In this document: piece after piece, positions 24,743 to 33,272 of the stretch
How the letters are laid out: each line of letters opens with the position of its first letter
Position numbering within the stretch: position 1 is the first letter of the stretch
NCBI GenBank assembly: GCA_013316055.1
Contig: WSNM01000008.1
Coordinates: forward strand, 1 to 38,467
From: Clostridia bacterium
Lineage (GTDB): Bacteria; Bacillota; Clostridia; Christensenellales; Borkfalkiaceae
DNA length: 38,467 nucleotides
Direction: 5' to 3'
Notes under the pieces: model-generated
What the model was told of the DNA's origin: nothing
Databases searched by the model: none
The model's input: the letters and a program-made list of their open reading frames with translations, nothing else
Position numbers and translations under genes: made by a program

Positions 24743-25333
24743 ATGGAAAAGAATACGCTTGTTCCCTATATTGTCGAGCAGACCTCGCGCGGGGAACGTT
24801 CCTACGATATTTACAGCCGCCTTTTGGAGGACAGAATAATCTTTTTAAGCGGCGAGATAGACGACGCCGTTGCAAACACGGTAGTGGCACAGCTGATTTA
24901 CCTCGAAGCGAAGGACCCCGCAAAGGACATTTCGCTTTATATCAACAGCCCCGGCGGCTCGGTTTCCGCGGGACTTGCCATTTACGACACTATGAACTAT
25001 GTAAAGTGCGACGTTTCCACCATTTGCATAGGTATGGCGGCTTCGATGGGTGCGTTCTTGCTTTCCAGCGGACAAAAGGGCAAGCGCTACGCCCTGCCCA
25101 ACAGCGAAATTATGATTCATCAACCCCTCGGCGGCGCTCAGGGTCAGGCAAGCGATATAAAAATCGCCGCCGAGCATATTTTAAAGACCAAGCGCAAGCT
25201 TAACGCCATACTGTCGCAGAATTCGGGCAAGCCCGTAGAGCAGGTAGAGCGCGATACCGACCGCGACAACTATCTTTCCGCACAGGAGGCGATGGAGTAC
25301 GGCTTAATCGACAAGGTTTTTTATAAGAGGTAA
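24743..25333 (+). CDS. clpP: ATP-dependent Clp protease proteolytic subunit
   Basis: ClpP (196 residues) forms the tetradecameric peptidase chamber. The triad is visible: Ser101 in [11 protein letters not shown], His126 in [13 protein letters not shown], Asp171 in [11 protein letters not shown]. Length and spacing are typical. AAGGAG precedes the ATG, and tig ends 52 bases upstream. A 189-bp structured repeat begins 3 bases after the stop and separates it from clpX. Confidence 0.97.
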   Translation: MEKNTLVPYIVEQTSRGERSYDIYSRLLEDRIIFLSGEIDDAVANTVVAQLIYLEAKDPAKDISLYINSPGGSVSAGLAIYDTMNYVKCDVSTICIGMAASMGAFLLSSGQKGKRYALPNSEIMIHQPLGGAQGQASDIKIAAEHILKTKRKLNAILSQNSGKPVEQVERDTDRDNYLSAQEAMEYGLIDKVFYKR

Positions 25334-25335
25334 GG

Positions 25336-25524
25336 TTCACAAAAATCTCGGCAAGCGGTTGCCTGCGATTTTTCGTGATTTTAGGGCTACTCGCCCTCGC
25401 GGTTGCAATGCCAAGTGCCCACGAATAATATTATTGCAACCGCTCACCCCGCCGAGGTTGCTGACCGCAACAAATGGGGTCTGCTTGCAAAAAGCGTGGT
25501 TTTTGCGCGCAACGTAAAATTATT
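25336..25524. repeat. 189-bp multi-hairpin dispersed repeat, copy 2
   Basis: This copy fills the clpP-clpX gap, ends 6 bases before the clpX ribosome binding site and lies in the sense direction of that operon. It matches copy 1 (16464-16652) end to end with the same length. The 11-bp stem (25399-25409 with 25433-25443) and its 23-base loop length are conserved while the loop sequence differs. GTTGC/GCAAC replaces GTGCA/TGCAC of copy 1, and GCAAAAA/TTTTTGC forms the last hairpin. Confidence 0.85.
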
Positions 25525-25542
25525 GATTTTGGAGTTTTGTTT

Positions 25543-26763
25543 TTGAAAGACCAGAAATATTGTTCATTCTGCGGTAAACCCGAGGAATTCGTAAAAAAGC
25601 TTATAACGGGAAAAAACGGCGCGTGTATATGCGACGAATGTATAGTAATCTGCGGTGATATGGTTAAGGAGGCGGACGCGGGTGCGGCGGAGCAGGTTCC
25701 CCTTAAAACCCCCGCCGAAATCAAAAGCGAGCTCGATAAATATATAGTCGGTCAGCACGAGGCGAAGAAGGTGCTTTCCGTTGCGGTTTATAACCACTAT
25801 AAGCGTATAAACAACCTTAACCAAAGCTCGCTTGACAACGACGTGGAAATCGAGAAAAGCAATATTCTTCTGCTCGGCCCTACTGGCTGCGGCAAAACCC
25901 TGCTTGCAAGGACGCTTGCCAAAATTTTAAACGTGCCCTTTGCCGCGGCGGACGCGACAACGCTTACCGAGGCAGGCTACGTCGGCGAGGACGTCGAAAA
26001 TATTTTATTAAAGCTTATCCAGAATGCCGACTTCGATATTGCAAAGGCTCAGCGCGGCATAATTTATATCGATGAAATAGATAAAATCGCAAGGAAGAGC
26101 GAAAACGTTTCCATAACCCGCGACGTTTCGGGCGAGGGCGTACAGCAGGCTCTTTTGAAGATTATAGAAAGCACGGTCGCAAACGTACCCCCGCAGGGCG
26201 GCAGAAAGCACCCCCAGCAGGAGTGCCTTAGGATAGACACCACAAATATACTTTTTATTTGCGGCGGCGCGTTTGTCGGGCTTGACAAAATAATACAAAA
26301 GCGCAAGGACAGCACCTCGCTCGGCTTCGGCGGTAACGTAAAGCCCGCGGAGGATAACGCGGAAATGCTTGAGGACGTAAAGCCTCAGGATTTGACCAAA
26401 TTTGGGCTTATACCCGAGTTTGTTGGTCGTGTGCCCATTGTCGTAAGCCTGCACCCCCTGAATGAGGACGCGCTTGTCAACATTCTCACACAGCCCAAAA
26501 ACGCGATTATCAAGCAGTATCAGAAGCTTATTGCTATGGACGGCGTAAAGCTGACCGTGGAGGACGGCGCCGTGCGCGAGATTGCCAACACCGCAATCCG
26601 CTTAAAGACGGGCGCAAGGGGACTTAGAACTATTATCGAAAGCTTTATGACCTCGGTAATGTACAAGCTCCCTTCTGAAAAGAATATAGAAGAGGTTATC
26701 GTCACCCGCGAATGCGTAACCGACAAGGCGGAGCCGAAGATAATTTACAAGCGCACCGCTTGA
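25543..26763 (+). CDS. clpX: ATP-dependent Clp protease ATP-binding subunit ClpX
   Basis: ClpX (406 residues) unfolds substrates and feeds ClpP. The N-terminal zinc-binding domain shows CSFCGK and CICDEC. The AAA+ module has Walker A GPTGCGKT, Walker [11 protein letters not shown], the GYVGED pore loop and a ClpP-docking loop around SLGFGGNV. The likely start is the TTG at 25543, since GGAG lies 8 bases before it and the zinc finger follows directly. An ATG at 25474 would add 23 residues coded by the repeat element and is rejected. A TTG start may limit translation. Confidence 0.94.
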   Translation: MKDQKYCSFCGKPEEFVKKLITGKNGACICDECIVICGDMVKEADAGAAEQVPLKTPAEIKSELDKYIVGQHEAKKVLSVAVYNHYKRINNLNQSSLDNDVEIEKSNILLLGPTGCGKTLLARTLAKILNVPFAAADATTLTEAGYVGEDVENILLKLIQNADFDIAKAQRGIIYIDEIDKIARKSENVSITRDVSGEGVQQALLKIIESTVANVPPQGGRKHPQQECLRIDTTNILFICGGAFVGLDKIIQKRKDSTSLGFGGNVKPAEDNAEMLEDVKPQDLTKFGLIPEFVGRVPIVVSLHPLNEDALVNILTQPKNAIIKQYQKLIAMDGVKLTVEDGAVREIANTAIRLKTGARGLRTIIESFMTSVMYKLPSEKNIEEVIVTRECVTDKAEPKIIYKRTA

Positions 26764-26798
26764 CGGACCGCATACAACTTTAAATGTAATTTTCAGCC

Positions 26799-26823
26799 TT
26801 TCCCCCTCCGTATGAGGGGGAAA
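26799..26823 (+). terminator. Hairpin between clpX and lon (possible partial terminator)
   Basis: TTTCCCCCTC pairs with GAGGGGGAAA around a CGTAT loop (10 bp, perfect). No U-run follows (CTGTGTAAAA), so it may act as an attenuator or RNA-processing/stability element rather than a full terminator. Confidence 0.5.
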
Positions 26824-26855
26824 CTGTGTAAAAAGAGTAAAAAAGGAGTACTCTT

Positions 26856-29168
26856 ATGGCAAGACAAACTTCAGAAAAGCTTCCCGTTGTGGCTTTGCGG
26901 GGAAGAGTGGTTTTTCCGTCTGTTTCCGTCAGCTTCGACGTGGGCAGACTTATTTCGCTTACGGCGGTTAAAATGGCGGCGGATACCGATTCGCGGCTGT
27001 TTGTCGTCGCGCAGAAGAATGCGGAAAAATCGGACGTCACGCCGGACGATATTTACGACGTCGGCACGGTTGTACGCATTAAGCAGATAACCAAGCTGCC
27101 CGGCAATAACGTGCGTATAAGCGCGGAAGGGCTGTACCGCGCCGCCGTGCGCACCGTGGAATACGTCGATAACACCCTTGTCGCGGACGTGAACGAGCTT
27201 AAATCGATTACAAGCGACCAAACGCTCGAAGAGGCGTATTTAAGAACCTCGCGCGACCTTGTGCGCGAGCTGTTTTCCGACGGCAACCGCATTTCCAAGG
27301 AGAATTTGCAGGCAATCGAGGCGTGCACCTCGCCCGACGAGTTTATAAATATTACCGCGCACAATTTAAACGTAAAAACGGACGTAAAGCAGCAGCTTTT
27401 AAGCTGTAACCGCGTTGTGGAAAGACTGCGCCTTATGGACAAGGTGCTTAACGACGAGCTGGAAATTTCCCGTTTAGAGCGTAAAATAAATTCTATGGTT
27501 CGCGCAAGCATAGACAAAAATCAGAAGGAATATTATCTGCGCGAGCAGTTAAAGGCTATTCATACCGAGCTTGGCGACGACGAGGAAGAGCGGGACGAGC
27601 TTGAACGCCGCATAAAAGCAAAGCAAATGCCGCAGGAGGTTGAGGAAAAAGCCCTTAAAGAGCTTTCAAGAATGTCCAGAATGCAGACCTCGTCGCCCGA
27701 TTACAACGTTTTGAGAATGTACCTCGATTGGCTTCTGGATATTCCGTGGAACGAAAAAACCGAGGATACCGAAAGCCTTAGCGACGCCGTTAAAATTCTG
27801 AACGAGGACCATTACGGTCTTGACAAAATAAAGGAGCGTATAACCGAATATCTTGCGGTTTTAAAGCTTACAAACGGGCTTAACGCGCCTATTTTGTGTC
27901 TTGTAGGCCCTCCGGGAGTAGGTAAAACCTCTATCGCAAGCTCGATTGCCCGCTCTCTTGGCAGAAAATTCGTAAGAATGAGCTTGGGCGGCGTTAAGGA
28001 CGAAAGCGAAATACGCGGACACCGTAAAACGTACATCGGAGCGCTTCCCGGCAGAATAATCGCGGGGCTTAAAAACGCGGGCTCGGCAAATCCCGTGTTT
28101 TTGCTTGACGAGATAGACAAGCTTTCCTCGGATATGCGCGGCGACCCCGCAAGCGCGCTTTTGGAGGTTTTGGACCCAGCGCAGAATTCCACCTTCCGCG
28201 ACAGATACCTTGAAGTGCCCTACGATTTAAGCAAGGTGCTTTTTATAACAACCGCAAACAGTGTGGACACCATTCCCCGTCCGCTTTTGGACAGAATGGA
28301 GCTTATAGAGCTGGGCGGCTATACCGCGGAGGAAAAGCGGGAGATTGCAAAGCGCTACCTCGTGCCTAAAAAACGCGCGGCAAACGGTTTGGAGGAGGGG
28401 CAGCTTTCCTTTGACGACGGCGCTTTGGACGAAATTATAAACGGCTATACAATGGAAGCGGGCGTAAGGCATTTGGAGCGCGAGATTGACGCTGTCTGCC
28501 GCAAGGCCGCAGTAAGAACTGCCGAGGGCAATACGGATAAAATAACCGTCACCGCGGCTACGGTGCAGGAGATGTTAGGCGCAAGACGGTACGAGCGGGA
28601 CGCGGCGGCGCTCGGCGGGGACGAGGTAGGCGCGGCAACGGGGCTTGCATGGACGGCAGTCGGCGGAACCACGCTTACAATCGAGGTTTCGGCAATGCAC
28701 GGCAAGGGCGATATACTGCTTACGGGCAAGCTTGGCGACGTTATGAAGGAGAGCGCCCGCGCGGCAATAAGCTATATCCGCGCAAATTGCTCTCAGTACG
28801 GCATAGCGGGCAGCGTTTTCGAAACGACGGATATTCACATTCATGTGCCCGAGGGCGCAACGCCCAAGGACGGCCCCAGCGCGGGCATAACCATGGCAAC
28901 GGCAATACTTTCGGCGTTCACCAAAAAGCCGGTAAGAAAAAGCGTTGCAATGACGGGAGAAATAACCCTGCGCGGCAAGGTTTTGCCTATCGGCGGACTT
29001 AAAGAAAAGGCGCTTGCCGCCTACCGCACGGGCATAACGCAGGTTATTATCCCCGCAGACAACAAAAAAGATTTGGAGGATGTGCCCGAAAGCGTGCGCG
29101 GACAGATTGATTTTGTACCCGTGACGGAAGTGGATACGGTTTTTAAAGCCGCCATAATAGGAATTTAA
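26856..29168 (+). CDS. lon: ATP-dependent protease Lon
   Basis: Lon (770 residues) is a single-chain AAA+ serine protease. The N-terminal substrate-binding domain starts [12 protein letters not shown]. Walker A is GPPGVGKT (351-358) and Walker B is [11 protein letters not shown]. The protease domain has catalytic Ser675 in [11 protein letters not shown] and the partner Lys in the [12 protein letters not shown] segment about 43 residues later. AAAAGGAG precedes the ATG. It follows clpX in the same direction, with a hairpin between. Confidence 0.97.
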   Translation: MARQTSEKLPVVALRGRVVFPSVSVSFDVGRLISLTAVKMAADTDSRLFVVAQKNAEKSDVTPDDIYDVGTVVRIKQITKLPGNNVRISAEGLYRAAVRTVEYVDNTLVADVNELKSITSDQTLEEAYLRTSRDLVRELFSDGNRISKENLQAIEACTSPDEFINITAHNLNVKTDVKQQLLSCNRVVERLRLMDKVLNDELEISRLERKINSMVRASIDKNQKEYYLREQLKAIHTELGDDEEERDELERRIKAKQMPQEVEEKALKELSRMSRMQTSSPDYNVLRMYLDWLLDIPWNEKTEDTESLSDAVKILNEDHYGLDKIKERITEYLAVLKLTNGLNAPILCLVGPPGVGKTSIASSIARSLGRKFVRMSLGGVKDESEIRGHRKTYIGALPGRIIAGLKNAGSANPVFLLDEIDKLSSDMRGDPASALLEVLDPAQNSTFRDRYLEVPYDLSKVLFITTANSVDTIPRPLLDRMELIELGGYTAEEKREIAKRYLVPKKRAANGLEEGQLSFDDGALDEIINGYTMEAGVRHLEREIDAVCRKAAVRTAEGNTDKITVTAATVQEMLGARRYERDAAALGGDEVGAATGLAWTAVGGTTLTIEVSAMHGKGDILLTGKLGDVMKESARAAISYIRANCSQYGIAGSVFETTDIHIHVPEGATPKDGPSAGITMATAILSAFTKKPVRKSVAMTGEITLRGKVLPIGGLKEKALAAYRTGITQVIIPADNKKDLEDVPESVRGQIDFVPVTEVDTVFKAAIIGI

Positions 29169-29289
29169 ACCCTATATAAGCTTCGCATAGCGGTGTCGCG
29201 CTGCGTTTTTCTTGCTCGCGTACGTCATTGTACGCATCGCCGCAAAAAGCCTCGCTCTCCTTGCTTTGCTCGCTTCTATAAGGTTTAAA
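29164..29289. repeat. Large inverted repeat between lon and engB
   Basis: Outer arms of 18 bases (29164-29181 and 29272-29289) pair with two mismatches and enclose about 90 bases. A nested GCGTAC/GTACGC hairpin with flanking GCGTTTTTC/GCAAAAAGC lies inside. The left arm begins within the lon stop region. It has no ORF. It resembles a miniature inverted-repeat or palindromic repeat, but only one copy is in the window. Confidence 0.55.
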
Positions 29290-29322
29290 GGAATGCTTTA
29301 AACAGCAAACAGGTATATAAAA

Positions 29323-29922
29323 ATGCTTAAAATCACAAATGCGGAATTTATTACAAGCGCGGCGGGCAAGGCGCAGTTTGTAGAAAGCGAAAAGCCCATA
29401 ATTGCCGTTTGCGGCAAGTCTAACGTGGGCAAATCCAGCTTTATAAATATGCTTGCCAACCGCAAAAAGCTTGCAAAGGTTTCAAAGGAGCCGGGCAGAA
29501 CGCGGCTTATAAATTATTTCGACTTCGGTCGGTTTATTCTTGCAGACCTTCCGGGGTACGGCTTTGCGCGCGTTTCCCGCGAGGAAAAGCTGAAATGGTC
29601 GCGCCTTTTGGACGATTTTTTTGCGCAGAAGGATAAGCTTAAACACGTTTTTTCGCTTGCCGACATTCGCCACGACCCCACCGCGGACGATATGCAGATG
29701 GTAGAATATCTTTACTATCACCTTGTGCCGTTTACGGTAATCGCAACCAAGGCGGACAAGCTCTCGCGTGCGGCGCAAAATAAAGGCAAGCTGAATATTG
29801 CGGCATGCTATAAATGCGGGGCGGATAACATAATAGCAACCTCGTCGCAGACCCGACAGGGGTATGAAGAGGTTTTGACCGCAATAGAAAAAATTATATC
29901 CGTGGGAGAAGATGATGCTTGA
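29323..29922 (+). CDS. engB: Ribosome biogenesis GTP-binding protein EngB (YsxC/YihA)
   Basis: This 199-residue TRAFAC GTPase is needed for 50S subunit assembly. GTPase motifs: G1 GKSNVGKS (31-38), G2 region EPGRTRLINYF, G3 DLPGYG (75-80), G4 TKADK and G5 TSSQ near the C-terminus. The location after lon is conserved in Bacillota. The gene overlaps the next one by 11 bases. Confidence 0.95.
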   Translation: MLKITNAEFITSAAGKAQFVESEKPIIAVCGKSNVGKSSFINMLANRKKLAKVSKEPGRTRLINYFDFGRFILADLPGYGFARVSREEKLKWSRLLDDFFAQKDKLKHVFSLADIRHDPTADDMQMVEYLYYHLVPFTVIATKADKLSRAAQNKGKLNIAACYKCGADNIIATSSQTRQGYEEVLTAIEKIISVGEDDA

Positions 29923-30610
29923 ATTTTTGTCCACGCCTGCGGGCAGAGCTGTTTTGGGCGTTTTTATAGCGGTTGTCGTTCTGGCGCTGTTAGACCTGAA
30001 TTACAGATTTTTCGCAAAGGCACTGCTCGATTTTTTGTTTGCGCTTACGGTTGTGATAATACTTTCGCCGTTGCTTGTAACGCTTGCTGTAATATCGCGG
30101 GTAAAGGCGGGCAAAACCTTCGAAACTGCGCCATATCTGGGGGTCAAATGCAAAATTATATATCTGCATACCTTTGCGGGCATAAACGGCAGACTTAAAT
30201 ATTTTGCGGAAATTTTCGACGTGTTGGGCGGAAAAATGTCCTTTATAGGCGTAAAGCCGCTTGAAATTGCGGACGGCGCGCTTATGGACGATAAGTATAT
30301 GGAGCGCTTTACCGCCCGTCCGGGGATAATCTGCCATATGCTTGCGGGCGGATATGACGGCGCTTCGTACGAGGATATGTTTGCCCTTGACGCGCGCTAT
30401 GCAAAGCGGCGCGAGCTGTTCACCGATATTTTTATCTTTATAAAATGGCTTGTGCTTCTGGCGCGTGGCGAGGATAAAAGCTATCTTGGCGAGGCGGAGG
30501 CGGCAAGCTATACAAAAACGCTTTTAGAGCGCGGCGCTATTACGCAAAGCGGCTTCGAGCAGGCGCAAAAATTCGCCGCGGACACTCTTTCAAAAAACGC
30601 AGGGCGCTGA
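29912..30610 (+). CDS. Divergent bacterial sugar transferase-like membrane protein
   Basis: This 232-residue protein aligns in layout with the catalytic part of WcaJ/PglC-type phosphoglycosyl transferases: a membrane segment (about residues 38-62), GKMSFIGVKPL (107-117, canonical GDMSLVGPRP), ERFTARPGI (canonical R..VKPGI) and YEDMFALDARY...DIFIFIKWL. The Asp-Glu catalytic dyad, normally in SLDELPQLFNVL, is replaced by Lys96-Tyr97 in GRLKYFAEIFDVL. If the alignment holds, it cannot use the usual covalent mechanism. It overlaps engB by 11 bases and starts at one of two adjacent ATGs behind GGGAG. Its role is unknown. Confidence 0.65.
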   Translation: MMLEFLSTPAGRAVLGVFIAVVVLALLDLNYRFFAKALLDFLFALTVVIILSPLLVTLAVISRVKAGKTFETAPYLGVKCKIIYLHTFAGINGRLKYFAEIFDVLGGKMSFIGVKPLEIADGALMDDKYMERFTARPGIICHMLAGGYDGASYEDMFALDARYAKRRELFTDIFIFIKWLVLLARGEDKSYLGEAEAASYTKTLLERGAITQSGFEQAQKFAADTLSKNAGR

Positions 30611-30660
30611 GCGCTGTATAAAATTCCGTGCGCGAGCCATACTGCTTTTAAGGAGAGAGT

Positions 30661-30915
30661 ATGGTTATAGCAAATATTATTTCTTACATTCTTGTATTGC
30701 TCGGCGCGGTCAATTGGGGACTGTACGGCATTTTCGACTTCAATCTTGTCAGCTGGATATTCGGCGGACCCCGCTCGGTCGGCGCGATAATTGTTTATGT
30801 AATTATCACGCTTGCGGCAATCTGGCTTATAGTATCGCCCATTTTAAGCGGCAACGGACTTCGCCTTAGAATGCGCGACAGAGAGGAAACCGCCTACGAA
30901 GAGCAAGAGGCGTAA
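30661..30915 (+). CDS. DUF378 family small membrane protein
   Basis: The 84-residue protein has two hydrophobic helices around the DUF378 hallmark GAVNWGLYGIFDFNLV (about residues 15-30) and a short charged cytosolic tail. The family is widespread and functionally uncharacterised. AAGGAGAGA precedes the ATG, and a strong terminator follows, so it probably ends the engB-sugar transferase transcript or is expressed alone. Confidence 0.88.
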   Translation: MVIANIISYILVLLGAVNWGLYGIFDFNLVSWIFGGPRSVGAIIVYVIITLAAIWLIVSPILSGNGLRLRMRDREETAYEEQEA

Positions 30916-30934
30916 AAAATTCGGTTTTTAAGGC

Positions 30935-30974
30935 AAAAAACCGTGTGCGGCTCAGCGTCCGCGCGCGGTTTTTT
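30935..30974 (+). terminator. Strong intrinsic terminator after DUF378
   Basis: A 16-bp stem with two G-U pairs (AAAAAACCGTGTGCGG with its partner from 30959) is followed by a further TTTGTTTTT run. Confidence 0.88.
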
Positions 30975-30986
30975 TGTTTTTACAAT

Positions 30987-31015
30987 ACTTGCATAAAGCA
31001 TACGGATATGCTACA
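30987..31015 (+). promoter_or_regulatory. Promoter of the SGNH hydrolase gene
   Basis: TTGCAT (30987-30992), 17 bp, TACAAT (31010-31015). The spacer holds an inverted repeat GCATA-CGGA-TATGC overlapping the -10 edge. Confidence 0.72.
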
Positions 31016-31047
31016 ATTTAGCGGTAAAAAAATTTTAAGGTAAAGCT

Positions 31048-32196
31048 ATGTCAAAGTGGGTGACTGTATGGGGCAACGCAACCTCGGTTGCTGACCGCCG
31101 TCCCGAAAATTATGCAAAAAATTTAACCCTGCGCTATCCCGTAAAATGCGCCTTCGGCGGAAATTGCGTGCGTCTGCACTTTTCAAACTTCTGCGGAACC
31201 GAGCCTGTAACCCTCTCTCAGGTTACTGTTGCGCCCGCGGTATCCGACAGAGAAATCAACTTAAAGGACGCTTGCCTCGTCACCTTCGGCGGGAGCGAAA
31301 GCGTGACAATAGGCGCTGGCGGGGAGGTGTTTTCCGACGAAATTCCCTTCCGAGTAAAGCCGCGCGGCAGTGTTTCCGTAAGCATTTATTTAAAGGATTT
31401 CACGCTTATGCGCTCTGCCGTGGTGATAACGGGCCCGCTTTCAAAGGGCTTTTATTCGGTGGGTAACCAAACGTTAAGCTCGGTTCTGCCGCTGGAACAA
31501 ACGCGCACCACGCAGACCTTTTATTTTTTGACGGGGCTTGACGTGCTTACCGAGGACGACAACCGCGCCGTGATACTTTACGGCGATTCCATTACCGCTC
31601 AAAGCTGGGCGGACTATCTTGCAATCAAATGCATGGACGACCCCTATAACAAAACCTCGGTTATCCGCCGCGCGGCAAGCGGCACGCGCGTTCTGCGGGA
31701 GTACAGCTGTTTGACCTACGAAAGCTACGGGCTGTGCGGCAAAAACCGCTTTCTGCGGGAAATTTCCACCGTCAGCGGCGCGGATACGGTTATAATCCAG
31801 CAGGGCATAAACGATATAATCCACCCCGTCGGCACAGAGGTAAATCCATTCCGTCCCATGTCGGACTTGCCGACCTGCGAAGAGCTGCAAAAGGGTTTTG
31901 AATACTACATAAAAACGGCGAAGGAGCGCGGTCTGCGCACGCTTGCTGGCACGCTTTTGCCCATTTACGGCTGGCGCACCTATGCGCCCTTCCGCGAGGA
32001 GCTTAAAAACGCCTTTAACGGCTGGCTGAGAGGGGAATGCGGCGCGGACGGCTGTATAGACTTTGATAAGGCGTTGCGTTCGGATAAAAACCCCGCGGCG
32101 TTTGCAGGTGGCTTTGACAGCGGCGACCATCTTCACCCGTCGGAGGCGGCCTATAAAAAAATGGCGGAGCTTGCCTTCGAGCATATCGGGCTTTAA
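31048..32196 (+). CDS. SGNH/GDSL-type esterase or lipase
   Basis: In this 382-residue protein, residues 1-160 form a beta-rich N-terminal domain. The SGNH hydrolase domain follows: block I LYGDSITAQ (nucleophile Ser181), a GINDI block with the oxyanion Asn, and block V SGDHLHPS with the Asp360/His363 pair. There is no signal peptide, so the enzyme should act in the cytosol on an acyl or acetyl ester. The two-domain layout resembles acetyl-xylan/carbohydrate esterases of the SGNH type, but the substrate is not determinable. It has its own promoter. Confidence 0.85.
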   Translation: MSKWVTVWGNATSVADRRPENYAKNLTLRYPVKCAFGGNCVRLHFSNFCGTEPVTLSQVTVAPAVSDREINLKDACLVTFGGSESVTIGAGGEVFSDEIPFRVKPRGSVSVSIYLKDFTLMRSAVVITGPLSKGFYSVGNQTLSSVLPLEQTRTTQTFYFLTGLDVLTEDDNRAVILYGDSITAQSWADYLAIKCMDDPYNKTSVIRRAASGTRVLREYSCLTYESYGLCGKNRFLREISTVSGADTVIIQQGINDIIHPVGTEVNPFRPMSDLPTCEELQKGFEYYIKTAKERGLRTLAGTLLPIYGWRTYAPFREELKNAFNGWLRGECGADGCIDFDKALRSDKNPAAFAGGFDSGDHLHPSEAAYKKMAELAFEHIGL

Positions 32197-32211
32197 AAAA
32201 TTTAAAATGTA

Positions 32212-32240
32212 TTGCATTTTTGCATATACGGTGCTACAAT
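32212..32240 (+). promoter_or_regulatory. Promoter of the monoacylglycerol-lipase-like gene
   Basis: TTGCAT (32212-32217), 17 bp, TACAAT (32235-32240): the same hexamers and spacing as the SGNH promoter 1.2 kb upstream. Confidence 0.72.
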
Positions 32241-32265
32241 ATATAAAATAAGTAAGGATACGGCT

Positions 32266-33225
32266 ATGCAGGATATATATTACCCGTCAAAGGACGGAAA
32301 AAATACGGTACACGCTTGTCTTTGGCTGCCGCAGGGTAAGGCAAAGGCTGTTGTTCAGCTCATTCACGGTATGTGCGAATACGCTGAAAGATACGCGCAC
32401 TTTGCGCAGTTTTTAAACGAGCACGGCTATATTGTGTGCGCGGACGACCACCTCGGTCACGGCAAAACTGCAAAAACAGAAGCGGATTTGGGCTATTTCA
32501 ACGACCAGCGCGACTACAATATAGTGGTGGAGGACATTCACGAATTGAAGCTGACCGTCCAAAAACAGACGGGCGAGCTTCCGTGGCTTGTGCTCGGTCA
32601 CAGCATGGGCTCGTTCTTCTGCCGTAAATATATTTCCGTTTACGGCGACGAATTCGTCGGTGCTGTGATTATGGGCACGGGCTTTAAAAGCAGTATTACC
32701 CTTAACACGGCGCTGTCTGCGGTTAAGGCAAGCGCGCGCTCCCACGGCTGGCGGTACAGAAGCAATACCATTAAAAAGCTTGCGTTCGGCTCCTACAATA
32801 AAAAATTCAGACCCGCGCGCACGGGCAACGACTGGCTGTCCAAAAACCCGCAGAACGTGGACGCTTACGAAAAAGACCCGCTTTGCGGCTTCGATTTTAC
32901 AAACAACGGCTATTTTATTCTGTTTTCAATCATAAAGCAGGCCTGCTCAAAGCAAGTAATTAATGCGGTGCCCAAAAATTTGCCCGTCTATTTTGTGGCG
33001 GGCGCGCTTGACCCTGTCGGCGATTACGGCAAAGGCGTTATCAGGGCGGTTAACAAATTCCACAAGGCGGGCGTAAAAAGCGTATCTTTAACCCTTTACG
33101 AGGACAGCCGTCACGAAATTTTAAACGACGACTGCAAACAGCAAGTGCAGAACGATTTGCTTGCATTCTTTGAAGGGATATTAAACGGCGAAGCGGACGG
33201 CGCGTCGCAAACGGACAAAGGCTGA
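32266..33225 (+). CDS. Alpha/beta hydrolase, monoacylglycerol lipase type (Hydrolase_4)
   Basis: The 319-residue soluble protein carries HGMCEYAERY (oxyanion loop, about residues 34-43), DDHLGHGKT, nucleophile Ser113 in GHSMGS, the acid in AGALDPVGDYG and His in DSRHEILND. This is the pattern of bacterial monoacylglycerol lipases/lysophospholipases. The ATG at 32266 follows AAGGA, and an ATG at 32212 lies inside the promoter and is rejected. It is 47 bases upstream of the ATP-grasp gene, which may share its transcript. Confidence 0.88.
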   Translation: MQDIYYPSKDGKNTVHACLWLPQGKAKAVVQLIHGMCEYAERYAHFAQFLNEHGYIVCADDHLGHGKTAKTEADLGYFNDQRDYNIVVEDIHELKLTVQKQTGELPWLVLGHSMGSFFCRKYISVYGDEFVGAVIMGTGFKSSITLNTALSAVKASARSHGWRYRSNTIKKLAFGSYNKKFRPARTGNDWLSKNPQNVDAYEKDPLCGFDFTNNGYFILFSIIKQACSKQVINAVPKNLPVYFVAGALDPVGDYGKGVIRAVNKFHKAGVKSVSLTLYEDSRHEILNDDCKQQVQNDLLAFFEGILNGEADGASQTDKG

Positions 33226-33272
33226 GCGAATTAAAGCTTTATTTAAAAATTCTTTTTTAAGAAGGCGTATAT

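Noticed and set aside
25474..25542. ATG start for ClpX at 25474
   Set aside because: The extra 23 residues are encoded by the repeat element, show no similarity to ClpX, and the TTG at 25543 has the ribosome binding site.
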